A DNA stretch of 64,000 nucleotides from Flavobacterium covae (GTDB lineage Bacteria; Bacteroidota; Bacteroidia; Flavobacteriales; Flavobacteriaceae): positions 62,001 through 126,000 of the forward strand of contig CP067379.1 in assembly GCA_019565575.1 (NCBI GenBank), in the 5' to 3' direction. The notes beneath the pieces were generated by a model. It searched no databases. It was not told the DNA's origin and saw nothing but the letters and a program-made list of their open reading frames with translations. Shown here in pieces: positions 33,077-43,806 of the stretch. The first letter of the stretch is position 1. Each line of letters begins with the position of its first letter. The translations under genes and the position numbers were made by a program.

Positions 33077-34109
33077 TTAGTTTTCTTTAGTTTTATGAGA
33101 AACTATTTCTTCTCTAACATAATCTAAAGTCAATAATAACTCTTTTAACTCTTCAACATTCAGAAGCTTGGTGTTATCAGAATTATATTCATCAACATTT
33201 AATTTAGGCCCGTCATCCTGTACATATTTAGTATAATTTAAATCTCTAAAGTCAGCTGGAATTCTATAAAAATTACCTAAATCTTCAGCTTTTGCCATTT
33301 CTTCTTTTGCGCAAAGCGTTTCATAGAGTTTTTCAGAGTGTCGTTCGCCAATAATTTGAATTTCATTATTTGCATTAAACAACTCTTTCATAGCAATTGC
33401 AAGGGTTTCTATTGTTGCTGGAAGGAGATTTTTGCACAAAAATATCTCCTGGATTTCCATTTTTGAAGGCAAACATAACTAAATCTACAGAATCCTGTAA
33501 AGACATCATAAAACGAGTCATTTTAGGATTCGTTACAGTAAGCGGTTTCCCTTCTTTAATTTGTTTTATAAAAAGAGGAATTATAGACCCTCTTGATGCC
33601 ATTACATTCCCATATCTAGTTGTCGTATAGATACCTCCTATTTTTTGGACTTTAGGGTCTCTCGCTTTAGAAACTGCCATTTTTTCCATCATTGCTTTTG
33701 ATATCCCCATAGCATTAATAGGATAAACGGCTTTATCAGTACTTAATACAACAAGACGTTCCACACTATTTCTTGCTGCTGCTTCTAATACATTTTCTGC
33801 ACCTAAAATATTTGTTTGTACCGCTTGCATAGGATAAAATTCACATGAAGGAACTTGCTTTAAAGCGGCAGCATGGAAAACAAAATTAACACCAGCCATT
33901 GCATTATTTATACTATCAAAATCACGTATATCTCCTATCACAAAATTTAATTTATCATTTTTGTATTCGATACGCATATCTTCTTGTTTTTTTTCATCTC
34001 TACTAAAAATACGTATTTCTTTCAAATTCGAATTCAAAAAGCCCTTTAGCATTGCATTACCAAATGAACCAGTACCTCCAGTTATTAACAATATTTTATC
34101 TTTAAACAT
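33077..34109 (-). CDS. CapE/WbjB-type UDP-GlcNAc 4,6-dehydratase (5-inverting), frameshifted
   Basis: Soluble SDR dehydratase, about 344 residues: MFKDKILLITGGTGSFGNAM, IFSRDEKKQEDMR, HAAALKQVPSCEFYPMQAV and VVLSTDKAVYPINAMGISKA. CTTCAG reads CTTCCAG at 33418-33424; removing the extra base gives FVQKSPSATIETLAIAM and continues to GERHSEKLYETLCAKEE. Known family role is the first step to UDP-L-FucNAc or L-RhaNAc. No WbjD-like 2-epimerase is in the window, so the pathway may finish elsewhere. Confidence 0.9.
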
Positions 34110-34118
34110 TTCTATAAT

Positions 34119-34994
34119 CTAAATATTAAAAATCTTCCTCAAATACTCCGCATACGAACTTTTACCTAAGCCATCTGCAGATTTATTAAACTCTTCTTTA
34201 GAAATAAACCCTTTACGATAGGCCACTTCTTCAATACACGCAATTTTTAAACCTGTACGTTTTTCAACTGCTTTAACAAATTCAGTCGCTTCGGTCAGTG
34301 ATTCATGAGTACCCGTATCTAACCAAGCGAAACCACGCCCCATTAACTGCAAGTTCAATGCGCCTTGTTCTAAATACGTTTGATTAACGGTTGTGATTTC
34401 CAATTCACCGCGATGAGATGGCTTAACATTTTTAGCAATCTCAACTACTGAATTTGGATAAAAATACAAACCTACTACTGCGAAACTTGATTTTGGATTT
34501 TCTGGTTTTTCTTCAATAGAAAGTACTTTTCCATTTGCATCAAATTCGGCAACACCATAACGCTCTGGGTCATCTACATAATAGCCAAAAACAGTTGCTT
34601 CATTCTTTTCTTTTACGGTATTAACCGCATTATTCAATAAATTTTGTAATCCTGCTCCGTAGAAAATATTATCCCCTAAAATCAAACACACATCATCATC
34701 GCCAATGAACTCTTCACCCAATATAAAAGCTTGCGCTAATCCATCAGGAGAAGGCTGTTCCACATAAGACAATTGCATTCCTAACGGACTTCCATCACCA
34801 AATAAGCGTTGGAAATTAGGTAAATCGTGAGGTGTAGAAATGATTAATACCTCTTTAATACCTGCCAACATCAATACTGATAGTGGATAGTAAATCATGG
34901 GTTTATCATATATCGGTAACAATTGCTTTGAAACCACCTGCGTTAGTGGATGCAATCGGGTTCCTGAACCTCCTGCTAATATAATTCCTTTCAT
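34119..34994 (-). CDS. rmlA: Glucose-1-phosphate thymidylyltransferase RmlA
   Basis: Makes dTDP-glucose. 291 residues, uninterrupted: [20 protein letters not shown] with the nucleotidyl-transfer loop, [29 protein letters not shown] and [13 protein letters not shown]. Length and motifs are standard. It lies ten bases before the CapE gene and after rmlB; a short tandem repeat fills the rmlB-rmlA gap. Confidence 0.95.
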   Translation of the reverse strand: MKGIILAGGSGTRLHPLTQVVSKQLLPIYDKPMIYYPLSVLMLAGIKEVLIISTPHDLPNFQRLFGDGSPLGMQLSYVEQPSPDGLAQAFILGEEFIGDDDVCLILGDNIFYGAGLQNLLNNAVNTVKEKNEATVFGYYVDDPERYGVAEFDANGKVLSIEEKPENPKSSFAVVGLYFYPNSVVEIAKNVKPSHRGELEITTVNQTYLEQGALNLQLMGRGFAWLDTGTHESLTEATEFVKAVEKRTGLKIACIEEVAYRKGFISKEEFNKSADGLGKSSYAEYLRKIFNI

Positions 34995-34995
34995 A

Positions 34996-35028
34996 GAAAT
35001 TTAGAAATTAGAAATTAGAAATTAGAAT
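34996..35028. repeat. Heptanucleotide tandem repeat between rmlB and rmlA
   Basis: About four copies of AAATTAG (first copy TTTAG-type) lie right after the rmlB stop side and ahead of rmlA on the coding strand. This is the largest gap inside the polysaccharide operon and sits in the rmlA leader. Confidence 0.6.
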
Positions 35029-35062
35029 TTTTCAATTCTGATAAGTCTAAAAACGTATTTGT

Positions 35063-36109
35063 TTATTGATATTGTTTTTCGTAATAGTTAGCGTATTCTC
35101 CTGAGGTTACGTTATTCAACCATTCCGTATTTTCTAAATACCAATTAATGGTTTCTTCTAAACCTTCTTCAAAAGTTACAGAAGGTTTCCATCCTAACTC
35201 TTTATTAATTTTAGTTGCATCAATAGCATAACGCAAATCGTGACCTGGACGATCTTTTACATAGGTAATCAATTGAGCTGACTCACCTTCATTCCTGCCT
35301 AACTTTTCATCCATTCTTGCACACAATAGCTTAACTAAATCGATATTTTTCCATTCGTTAAACCCACCGATGTTATAAGTTTCATGATTTTTACCTTCGT
35401 GGAATACTAAGTCAATAGCTACTGCATGATCTTTTACAAACAACCAATCACGCGTATAATTTCCATCGCCATAAACAGGTAATGGTTTTTTATTTATAAT
35501 ATTGTTGATGAAAAGAGGAATCAATTTTTCTGGAAAATGATAAGGTCCGTAGTTATTAGAACAATTCGTCAACACATAGGGTAAACCATAAGTTTCGCCA
35601 TAAGCACGTACAAAGTGATCCGAACTTGCTTTTGAAGCTGAATACGGTGAGTTAGGATCATACGAAGTGGTTTCAGTAAACAAACCTGTGTCACCTAATG
35701 AGCCATATACCTCATCGGTTGAAATATGATAGAAGCGTTTGCCCTCGAAATTGTCTTTCCAAAGATTTTTAGCCGCATTTAACAAATTCATGGTTCCAAT
35801 CACATTGGTTTTTACAAATGCTAATGGATCAGTTATCGAACGATCCACATGCGATTCAGCTGCTAAATGTAAAACGCCTTCGAATTGATACTTTTTAAAA
35901 ATTTCATTAATAAAATCAGCATCTACTATATCGCCTTTTAAAAAAGTGTAGTTTTCTTTATCTTCAATGTCTTTAATATTTTCTAGATTACCTGCATAAG
36001 TCAAAGCATCTAGATTATAAATATGATAGTTGGGATATTTATTTGTGAATTGTCTTACAACATGAGATCCAATAAATCCCGCTCCTCCAGTAATCAGAAT
36101 ATTTTTCAT
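35063..36109 (-). CDS. rmlB: dTDP-glucose 4,6-dehydratase RmlB
   Basis: Makes dTDP-4-keto-6-deoxyglucose. 348 residues, uninterrupted: ILITGGAGFIGSHVVRQF, LHLAAESHVDRSI, HISTDEVYGSLG (catalytic Asp-Glu region), YSASKASSDHFVRAY and LVLTNCSNNYGPYHFPEKLI-like segment. Standard length. No RmlC or dTDP-specific RmlD accompanies it, so the keto sugar must be used by another enzyme or finished elsewhere. Confidence 0.95.
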   Translation of the reverse strand: MKNILITGGAGFIGSHVVRQFTNKYPNYHIYNLDALTYAGNLENIKDIEDKENYTFLKGDIVDADFINEIFKKYQFEGVLHLAAESHVDRSITDPLAFVKTNVIGTMNLLNAAKNLWKDNFEGKRFYHISTDEVYGSLGDTGLFTETTSYDPNSPYSASKASSDHFVRAYGETYGLPYVLTNCSNNYGPYHFPEKLIPLFINNIINKKPLPVYGDGNYTRDWLFVKDHAVAIDLVFHEGKNHETYNIGGFNEWKNIDLVKLLCARMDEKLGRNEGESAQLITYVKDRPGHDLRYAIDATKINKELGWKPSVTFEEGLEETINWYLENTEWLNNVTSGEYANYYEKQYQ

Positions 36110-36115
36110 CTTTTT

Positions 36116-37490
36116 TTAATTATTTTCATTAGAAGATCCTACTCCTGAATATACAAAACCTATTTCTTTTATTTTATTACGATCTAAAACATTTCTACCA
36201 TCAAAAATAAAGGCTGGTTTTAACATACTGTCATATATTTTCTTCCAATCGTATTCTTTAAATTCATCCCATTCTGTAAGAATAGCAATAGCATGTGCAT
36301 TTTCACATGCAGAATAGGGATTTGTTACAACCTCTAATTCTTCTGTTCTTTGCCCCATCATATCTATAAAAATCTGCTTTTCTGAAACCTTAGGATCATA
36401 AACCACCACTTTTGCTTGTTCCGTTACTAAGTCCTTGGCTATATCAATAGCTGCAGACTCACGCGTATCATTAGTATCTTTTTTGAAAGCCCAACCTAGC
36501 ATGGTAATTTTTTTACCTGATACCGTATTATAAAGTGTTTTTACTATATTCTTTGCAAAACGGTGTTTTTGATGATCATTCATAATAATCACTTGTTCCC
36601 AATAATCGGCTACTTCATTTAAACCGTATGTTTTTGCGATATAAACCAAATTTAGAATATCTTTTTGAAAACACGATCCTCCAAAACCTACAGATGCTTT
36701 TAGAAACTTAGCTCCAATACGAGTATCCATTCCAATGGCTCTAGCCACTTCATTAACATCAGCCCCTGTTTTTTCACAAACTTCTGAAATAGCATTAATA
36801 GAAGATACACGTTGGGCTAAAAAAGCATTAGCTGTTAGTTTAGAGAGTTCCGAAGACCATACATTTGTGGTTAAAATTTTTTCTATGGGTACCCAATGTG
36901 TATATATCTCTACTAAAGCTTGAATTGCCTCTTGGTTTTCACCTCCTATTAACACGCGATCAGGAGTGTGGAGATCTTGAACTGCGGTTCCTTCTGCCAA
37001 GAATTCAGGGTTAGATAGTATATGAAACGTTACTCCATTTCCTGTATGATCTAGTATACTCTTCAAAGCTTCCGCTGTTCTTACTGGAAGTGTTGACTTT
37101 TCAACTATAATTTTATCTGTCTTTGCTACACGTGCAATTTGACGTGCACAAAGTTCTATATATTTTAAATCAGCTGCCATACCTTTACCTGCACCATAGG
37201 TTTTGGTTGGGGTATTTACAGATATAAAAATCATATCAGCCTCGTCAATAGCTTTATCTACTTCCAGTAGAAAAAAATAAATTTCTACCTCTAGCTTCCA
37301 TTACTACTTTATCTAATCCTGGCTCATATACGGGAAGTTTTGAAAGTTCAGAATTATTCCATGCTGCAATTCTTTCTTCATTTAAATCAACAACTGTTAC
37401 TCTTATATTAGGACATTTTTGTGCAATTACAGCCATAGTAGGCCCACCAACATATCCTGCACCTATACAGCAAATATTCTTAACTTTCAT
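36116..37490 (-). CDS. ugd: UDP-glucose 6-dehydrogenase, eukaryote-like, frameshifted
   Basis: Oxidises UDP-glucose to UDP-glucuronate, about 458 residues. NAD site [19 protein letters not shown]; then [34 protein letters not shown] and the catalytic Cys in [19 protein letters not shown]. The long form with VNTPTKTYG is the animal/Bacteroidetes type. CTGAAG reads CTGGAAG at 37261-37267; correction gives [15 protein letters not shown]. Start taken at the Met of MKVKNICC. Confidence 0.93.
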
Positions 37491-37515
37491 CATTTTCTTT
37501 TATGAAGCGGCAAAG

Positions 37516-38790
37516 TTACAATTTTCCGTCTACTTTACAATGTAATATTCCTTTTACATCATAAATAATTGATTTTTCTTTTTGCAAAGTAGCAAAATCA
37601 AGACTTAAAAATTGTTGATGAGCTACTCCTAAAACGATTCCATCAAATTTATCGGAAGGCAATTCTGTTAATGCTTCTAAATTATACTCGTATTTAACTT
37701 CTTCAATACTAATCCAAGGATCATAAACAACTACTTCGACCCCATAGTCTTTTAAGGCTGTAATTACATCTATAATCTTTGTATTACGAACATCAGGACA
37801 ATTTTCTTTAAATGTAATTCCAAGCATTAATACTTTAGATCCATTAACTGAAATTCCTTTTTTATCATCACTTTAACCACTTGTGATGCTACATATTCTC
37901 CCATGCTATCGTTTAAACGACGTCCTGCTAAAATTATTTCTGGATGATATCCTTTTTCTTGTGCTTTTTGCGCTAGATAATAAGGGTCCACACCTATACA
38001 ATGTCCTCCAACCAAACCTGGTTTGAAGGGCAAAAAATTCCATTTGGTACCCGCAGCAGCTAACACATCTTGTGTATTTATATCTAGTAGATTAAAAATC
38101 TTAGCCAATTCATTTACAAAAGCTATATTAATATCACGTTGTGAGTTCTCAATTACTTTAGCTGCTTCCAGCAACTTTGATGGTAGGAGCTAAATGTGTC
38201 CCTGCTGTAATAACTGAACTATAAAGTGCATCTATCTTTTGTCCTACTTCAGGTGTTGAACCTGATGTTACTTTCAATATTTTTTCTACTGTATGTTCTT
38301 TATCTCCAGGATTGATTCGCTCTGGGGAATAACCTGCAAAGAAATCTTCATTAAATTTCAATCCACTTAGTTTTTCTAAAACAGGCACGCACTCTTCTTC
38401 TGTTACTCCAGGATATACTGTAGATTCATATATTACAATATCTTCTTTTTTGAGCACTTTCCCAACCGTTTCACTGGCTTTGTACAAAGGTGTCAAATCT
38501 GGTTTATTATGTTTATCTACTGGTGTTGGCACCGTCACGATATAGTAATTACAATTAGCTATCTCTTCTATTTCTGATGCACAAAAAAGCCCCAAGCTAT
38601 CATTATTCTCAGTTTTTAGCACCGATTTTAAAAGTTCAGAGCTTACTTCTAAAGTAGAATCTTTTCCCTTATTTAAATCGTTTACACGCATTTCATTTAT
38701 ATCAAAACCCACTACATTATATTTAGTAGCTAACAATCTAGCTAATGGTAATCCCACATAACCTAATCCTATAATACCTATTTTGATCAT
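37516..38790 (-). CDS. TviB/WbpO-type UDP-N-acetylhexosamine 6-dehydrogenase, frameshifted
   Basis: Oxidises UDP-GlcNAc or UDP-GalNAc to the uronic acid, about 424 residues. [68 protein letters not shown] and the catalytic Cys in [19 protein letters not shown]. Two frameshifts: CTGAAG read as CTGGAAG at 38165-38171 (restores [16 protein letters not shown]) and a base missing in the T run at 37858-37863. Its ATG overlaps the stop of the 4-epimerase, as in tviB-tviC and wbpO-wbpP pairs. Confidence 0.92.
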
Positions 38791-39761
38791 TAATTTATTT
38801 TTAAATTTTCGAAATACCAATTCACTGCTTCTGCCAGTCCTTCTCTTAAAGAATATAAAGGACAATACTCTAAAATCTTTTTTGCTCTATCTATAGATGC
38901 TAAAGAATGTGGAATATCACCAATTCTAGTAGGTCCATAAACAATCTTTACATCTGCAATTTTAGGATCTTTTTTTGTCAATTCTTCCTTTAAGATATGA
39001 ATCATGTCATTCAATGTTGTTCTTTCTCCAAATGCTGTATTGAAAACTGTATTTATGGCCCTAGAATCCTGAGTTAACATAGCTAATTCATTCATTTGAA
39101 TCACGTTATCTATATAAGTAAAGTCTCTAGAATAATTACCATCTCCATTTACCACAGGACTTTCATACTTCATAAATTGCATTACAAATTTAGGTATCAC
39201 AGCGGCATAAGCTCCATTTGGGTCTTGTTTTCTCCCAAATACATTAAAATAACGTAATCCTATCGTTTCTATTCCGTAGATTTTCCCAAAAATATCAGCA
39301 TAAAGTTCATTTACATATTTTGTAATGGCATACGGTGATAATGGTTTCCCTATAACTTCTTCGATTTTTGGTAAACTTTCCGAATCTCCGTAGGTAGATG
39401 AACTTGCTGCGTATATAAATCTTTTAACTCCCGCTTCTTTAGCAGCCCATAACATATTTAAAAAACCATTTATGTTTACATCATTAGATGTTAAAGGATC
39501 TTTTATAGAACGAGGGACAGATCCTAATGCTGCCTGATGCAATACATAATCAGCTCCATCACATACTTTCTTACACATTTCGAGGTCTCTAATATCTCCC
39601 TCAAAGAATTGAAAATTCTCATTTAACATAAAGTCTTGAATATTCTTCAAATGTCCTGTTGCAAAATTATCTAACCCAACTATCTCGTAGCCTTTACTTA
39701 AAAAATATTCCGTTAAATTAGAACCAATAAAACCTGCACAACCAGTAATTACAATCTTCAT
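38790..39761 (-). CDS. WbpP/TviC-like UDP-N-acetylhexosamine 4-epimerase
   Basis: SDR epimerase, 323 residues, uninterrupted: KIVITGCAGFIGSNLTEYFL, LHQAALGSVPRSIKDP (the GSVPRS signature of WbpP-type enzymes), YAASSSTYGDSESLPK, YAITKYVNELYADIF and FGRKQDPNGAYAAVIPKF. With the adjacent dehydrogenase it probably makes UDP-GalNAcA. It starts two bases after wzc2. Confidence 0.92.
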   Translation of the reverse strand: MKIVITGCAGFIGSNLTEYFLSKGYEIVGLDNFATGHLKNIQDFMLNENFQFFEGDIRDLEMCKKVCDGADYVLHQAALGSVPRSIKDPLTSNDVNINGFLNMLWAAKEAGVKRFIYAASSSTYGDSESLPKIEEVIGKPLSPYAITKYVNELYADIFGKIYGIETIGLRYFNVFGRKQDPNGAYAAVIPKFVMQFMKYESPVVNGDGNYSRDFTYIDNVIQMNELAMLTQDSRAINTVFNTAFGERTTLNDMIHILKEELTKKDPKIADVKIVYGPTRIGDIPHSLASIDRAKKILEYCPLYSLREGLAEAVNWYFENLKIN

Positions 39762-39762
39762 G

Positions 39763-42232
39763 TTAAGATTTTTTATAAATATTTACAATTTTATTTATGA
39801 TCGTTTTTACAAACGTTTCTTTTTTATCTATCTCTAAATATCCATTCCCATAGGCTCCGTAGCTATAACCATAGCCATAGCCATCTCCATAACCATAACC
39901 ATATTTTGATTTATTGTGATACCCATTAAATACTATACTTATATTTTTTAAGACACCTGTCTTATGTTTTTCGTTTACAATACGTAACATTTCTTTTTAG
40001 TTACTCCTTGTCTTACAACATAAATAGAAGCATCACAAAAAGGAGTTAATTCTAATGCGTCTGCTACTAATCCAATCGGAGGTGTATCTAATATTATATA
40101 ATCGTAGTATTGTTTTAACTCATTAATTAAACTCTCCATACCTTCGCTAAGGATTAATTCTGATGGATTTGGGGGTACAGGTCCTGAACTTATCAGATCT
40201 AAATAAGGTATATGTGTATGTTTTATTACTTCATTTAAACTTTTTTGTCCAATTAAATAATTTACAACACCTTCATTATTTGTAAGGTTAAAATCTTGGA
40301 ATAACTTAGGTTTTCTTAAATCAAGTCCCACTACTACTGTTTTCTTTTCACTTAGTGCGAATACGGAGGCTATATTAAGGGAACAAAATGTTTTACCTTC
40401 ACCTCCTACCGAAGAAGTAATCATCAAAACTTTAGCTCCTGTTTGAACCTGTTTTTTGTATAAAAATTGCAAAGACGAACGGATTCCTCTAAAACTTTCA
40501 GCTAATGGTGATTTTGGTTTTTCAAAAACAGCTAAATTAGATTGCTTGTATTTAAGTCCAATAACTCCTAAAACTGGAATTTGAGTTAATCTTTCAATAT
40601 CTTCTACTTTGTTAATTGAATTATCTAAAATTGTCAATACAAAAATTATACTCAAAGGAAATAAAACACCTATTAGAAAAGCTAAAACATAATTTGTGCT
40701 TGTTTTAGGTCCTATTAATCCTCCTCCTACATCTTTAGCTGGATCTATAAACTGAATATCTGAAAGATTTGCCGCTTTTACTATGTTCGCTTCACTGCGT
40801 TTTTCTAAAAAAGAATTGTATATATTTTTATTTAAATCATATTTACGATTTATCTTTACTAATTCTTGTTGTTGTTCTGGTAGTTTATTAATCAGGTTTT
40901 CTGCTGTTTCTATTTTTCTATTTATAGCAACTAAATCAGAGTTTACTGAACGCTTGGCTGATTCTATATTTTCCAACAGAACTCTTTTCAAAGCCTCCAT
41001 TTGTGCATCAAAATCTTTAAATTTTTTATCGTTTTTTAAAATATACGATAATTCTGCTCGTTCCGCTGATAATTGTGTTAATTTAGCAACATTAGTTAAT
41101 ATATTAGGGTCATCAATACCCGCAACGGAGGGCGCTGGTAATTTAGAAAAATCAGAATTTCTGATTAAGTAACTCTTTAATGAATTGTAATAACTATATT
41201 TTCTATTTAATAGTTCTTTTTCTACATCATATTCTGTTAATTTATCTGAGTATTTGGTACCTCCTTCTTCTAACTCAAAAATATTTTTTCCTTTTGAAAA
41301 AGTTCTTAATTCGTTTTCAGTATTTTTTAAATCTCTTTCCATAGACACTAAAGTACTATCTATAAAGTCTATTGTATTTTGAGCGAATTGATTTTTTGAC
41401 AATAATTGACTTTTGATTAAATACTTAACTGTTCCATTAAGATAGTCTACTAACCTTGGCTTATTGGTTCCTTGCAAACTTAATCTAACAATAGCGGATG
41501 TTTTTGAATCATTTTCTACTTCTATTCCTTGATAAGTGGCTACTGTGCTATTAAAATCAGCAAAAGTGATTATGTATTTATTTTTTTCATAAAAACCTGG
41601 ATTCTTAACTAGTTTTAATTTAAGATTTAAAAAAGGTAAAACAACAGGTTCTCCTATTTTAAATTTTTTTGAAAACATTCCTTTATTTACTGGTATTGTG
41701 GTAAACTCGTCAATTGAGTAATTATATAGAGTTGCACTGGTTTCATCAAATTGAGTTGAGAGAATAAATTCTTGTTTAGTTACAAATTCTATTATTAAAT
41801 GTTTTCCTAATAATTGAGGATAATTTATATTAGCATCTACAACAAAGGGAGTTGTTCCGTATACATCTTCTAAGTTATATTTTCCTTCTTGTAAATATTG
41901 AATGTAAAAACGTAATTCTTTAACCACTTTTTCATTATGAGATCTTGATTTTAGAGTACTCATTAATGTTTGTACTTGATCTGAGGTTCCTCCCCAGTTA
42001 AAAATCAAACTTGTATTAGAAGTAAAAAAAGGATTACTTTCTTCTTTATAAGCTACAGTAGTAGTCATACTGTATATTTTTTCTTTTCTAATATTTATCT
42101 GATAAGCTACAAAAAGGTAATTAATAATGTTATCACAAACCAATACCAATAACCTAAAACTCTATTTAAAAAAGATTTAACATCAAAATTAGTTTGAGAT
42201 TCCAAAAAATTAAAATCTTTAATATCTAACAT
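39763..42232 (-). CDS. wzc: Wzc-type tyrosine autokinase / chain-length regulator 2, frameshifted
   Basis: About 823 residues. The start MLDIKDFNFLESQTNFDVKS leads to a membrane span WYWFVITLLITFFVAY. A long Wzz domain with coiled coils follows, then a second span (YVLAFLIGVLFPLSIIFVL) and the kinase: ITSSVGGEGKTFCSLN, VVGLDLRKPKL, IILDTPPIGLVAD. The tail is Tyr-rich (YGYGYGDGYGYGYSYG). Two single-base losses: the A run at 42111-42115, and the T run at 39994-39998 (restores GVTKKEMLRIVNEKHKTG). It overlaps wza2 and opens the locus; a second, different wzc closes it. Confidence 0.9.
39855..39903. repeat. Degenerate hexanucleotide repeat in the wzc2 tail
   Basis: Repeated CCATAGC/CCATAAC-type hexamers code on the minus strand for Tyr-Gly pairs. 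More diverged than the wzc1 repeat at 15597-15622 but the same protein outcome. Confidence 0.7.
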
Positions 42233-43018
42233 TACTTAACGTTTTTTACTAATAAAAAGGTTGTAAACAATAATGATAATGCACTGACAATGGTAGTAAA
42301 CGATTGTAAAGCATTTGTTCCTAATCCCCAATTTTTTTGTTTAATAGGCTTTATATAAATATAATCATTTGGCTGAATGTAATAATAGGGTGACTTCCAG
42401 CAGATCAACATTTGTAAGATCAAGTGTATGTATTTCTGTACCTTGAGATTGTTGACGAATCAACATAACCTCTTTTCTATCTCCTGTAAGAAGAATATCT
42501 CCATTATTTGCTATTGCTTCTAAAATTGTCACTTTTTCTTGCATTAACACTTTAGTTCCTGGTGATTTTATCTCCCCATTTATCGTATAACGAAGACCTC
42601 CTAATTTCACCATAACAAAGATATCTGCTTCTTTATGAAAATATTCTGAGAGCAGTTGTTTTTCTATCTTAATTCTCAATTCTTCTAGCGTTAAACCAAC
42701 TACTTGTAAATCACCTAAAACAGGAATTCTGATATATCCATGATCGTTTACTAGATATCCATCAAAATACAATTCATCTGCTGAAGTCCCTCCTTGCGAT
42801 ACACTAGAGACATTAAACATTTCTACTAATTTAGGATCAAGAGCTTTAATTTTTATGGAAAGTACATCTGAAATCTGAAGTCTATAAGGCTTAAGTGCAA
42901 CTTGCTCTAAGGTAACAGATTTTCTATTTCCTTGTAAGTAAATCACGTCTTTGTTTGATATACAAGAAGAAATTGTAAATAAAATAAAAGTTAATAAATA
43001 TAAGGATAGTTTATTCAT
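42232..43018 (-). CDS. wza: Wza-type outer-membrane polysaccharide export lipoprotein 2, frameshifted
   Basis: About 262 residues: lipobox LFTISSCISNK near residue 19, polysaccharide export domain LQISDVLSIKIKALDPKLVE, SLBB-like repeats (VKLGGLRYTINGEIKSPGTK), and a C-terminal membrane helix. CTGAAG reads CTGGAAG at 42394-42400; correction gives TNVDLLKSPYYYIQPNDYIY. First gene of the polysaccharide operon, preceded by a good TTG / TATATTTG promoter; its stop overlaps the wzc2 start (TAATG). Confidence 0.9.
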
Positions 43019-43110
43019 TTTAATATTATAACATCAGTTTATATTTCACTTACAATAGAAACAGGTTTTTATTTTTGATTAAATTTTAAAAAATATTCAC
43101 TTCAAAAAAA

Positions 43111-43143
43111 CAAATATAGTTTTTCATTTTGTAAATAGAACAA
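43111..43143 (-). promoter_or_regulatory. Promoter of the polysaccharide operon
   Basis: Minus strand: TTG at 43143-43141, a 22-base spacer, then TATATTTG at 43118-43111. Both elements and the spacing fit the Flavobacterium -33/-7 consensus. The leader to wza2 is about 85 bases. No other comparably good promoter was found inside the 27-kb locus, so it may serve most of it. Confidence 0.65.
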
Positions 43144-43160
43144 CTTTAAAAATTAAATTT

Positions 43161-43781
43161 TCAAGAAGTTCTTAGCGAGTTTTCAAAAGGAATTCGATTT
43201 AAAATACTACGTCCTAAAGTAATTTCATCTGCATATTCTAATTCATCTCCTACAGAAATCCCTCTTGCTAATGAAGAGATCACTAAAGGATAATCTTTTA
43301 TTTGTCTATAAATATAAAAATTAGTGGTATCTCCCTCCATAGTAGAACTCAAAGCAAATATAACTTCTTTAACATTACCTGATTTTATTTTTTCTACTAA
43401 AGAATTAATTTTTAACTGACTTGGCCCTATTCCTTCTATGGGCGAAATTTTACCGCCTAATACATGATATATTCCTCTGTATTGCCCCGTATTTTCAATA
43501 GCCATTACATCCCTTACATCCTCTACTACACAAACTAATGTTTGATTTCTATTATCGTTTGAACATATTTCACAAAAGTCTAGATCTGAAATATTATGAC
43601 ATGATTTGCAAAATTTTATTTCATTTCGCATTTTTAATAATGCGCCTGTCAAAAAGGTTGTTTGTTCTATAGGTTGTTTTAACAAATGCAAGACTAAACG
43701 CAATGCTGTTCGTTTTCCAATTCCTGGCAATTGCGCAATCTCTTGCACTGCATTTTCTAATATTTTTGAAGAAAAATCCAT
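43161..43781 (-). CDS. recR: Recombination mediator protein RecR
   Basis: Works with RecF/RecO to load RecA on gapped DNA. 206 residues, uninterrupted: helix-hairpin-helix [20 protein letters not shown], zinc finger [16 protein letters not shown], Toprim [19 protein letters not shown] and the typical [13 protein letters not shown]. Not part of the polysaccharide operon. Confidence 0.96.
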   Translation of the reverse strand: MDFSSKILENAVQEIAQLPGIGKRTALRLVLHLLKQPIEQTTFLTGALLKMRNEIKFCKSCHNISDLDFCEICSNDNRNQTLVCVVEDVRDVMAIENTGQYRGIYHVLGGKISPIEGIGPSQLKINSLVEKIKSGNVKEVIFALSSTMEGDTTNFYIYRQIKDYPLVISSLARGISVGDELEYADEITLGRSILNRIPFENSLRTS

Positions 43782-43806
43782 AAGGCAAAATTACGCTTAA
43801 AAAAAG

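Noticed and set aside
16213..42400. Programmed ribosomal frameshifting or recoding at CTGGAAG in nine genes
   Set aside because: The motif is not a slippery sequence, lies at different codon phases and on both strands, and true in-frame CTGGAAG sites occur elsewhere (20844-20850, 49824-49830). A read artefact is simpler.
43786..43793. TAATTTTG with a TTG 20 bases upstream, a candidate recR promoter
   Set aside because: The element ends only four bases before the recR ATG, so transcription would begin inside the gene. Probably chance, or recR is leaderless with another start.
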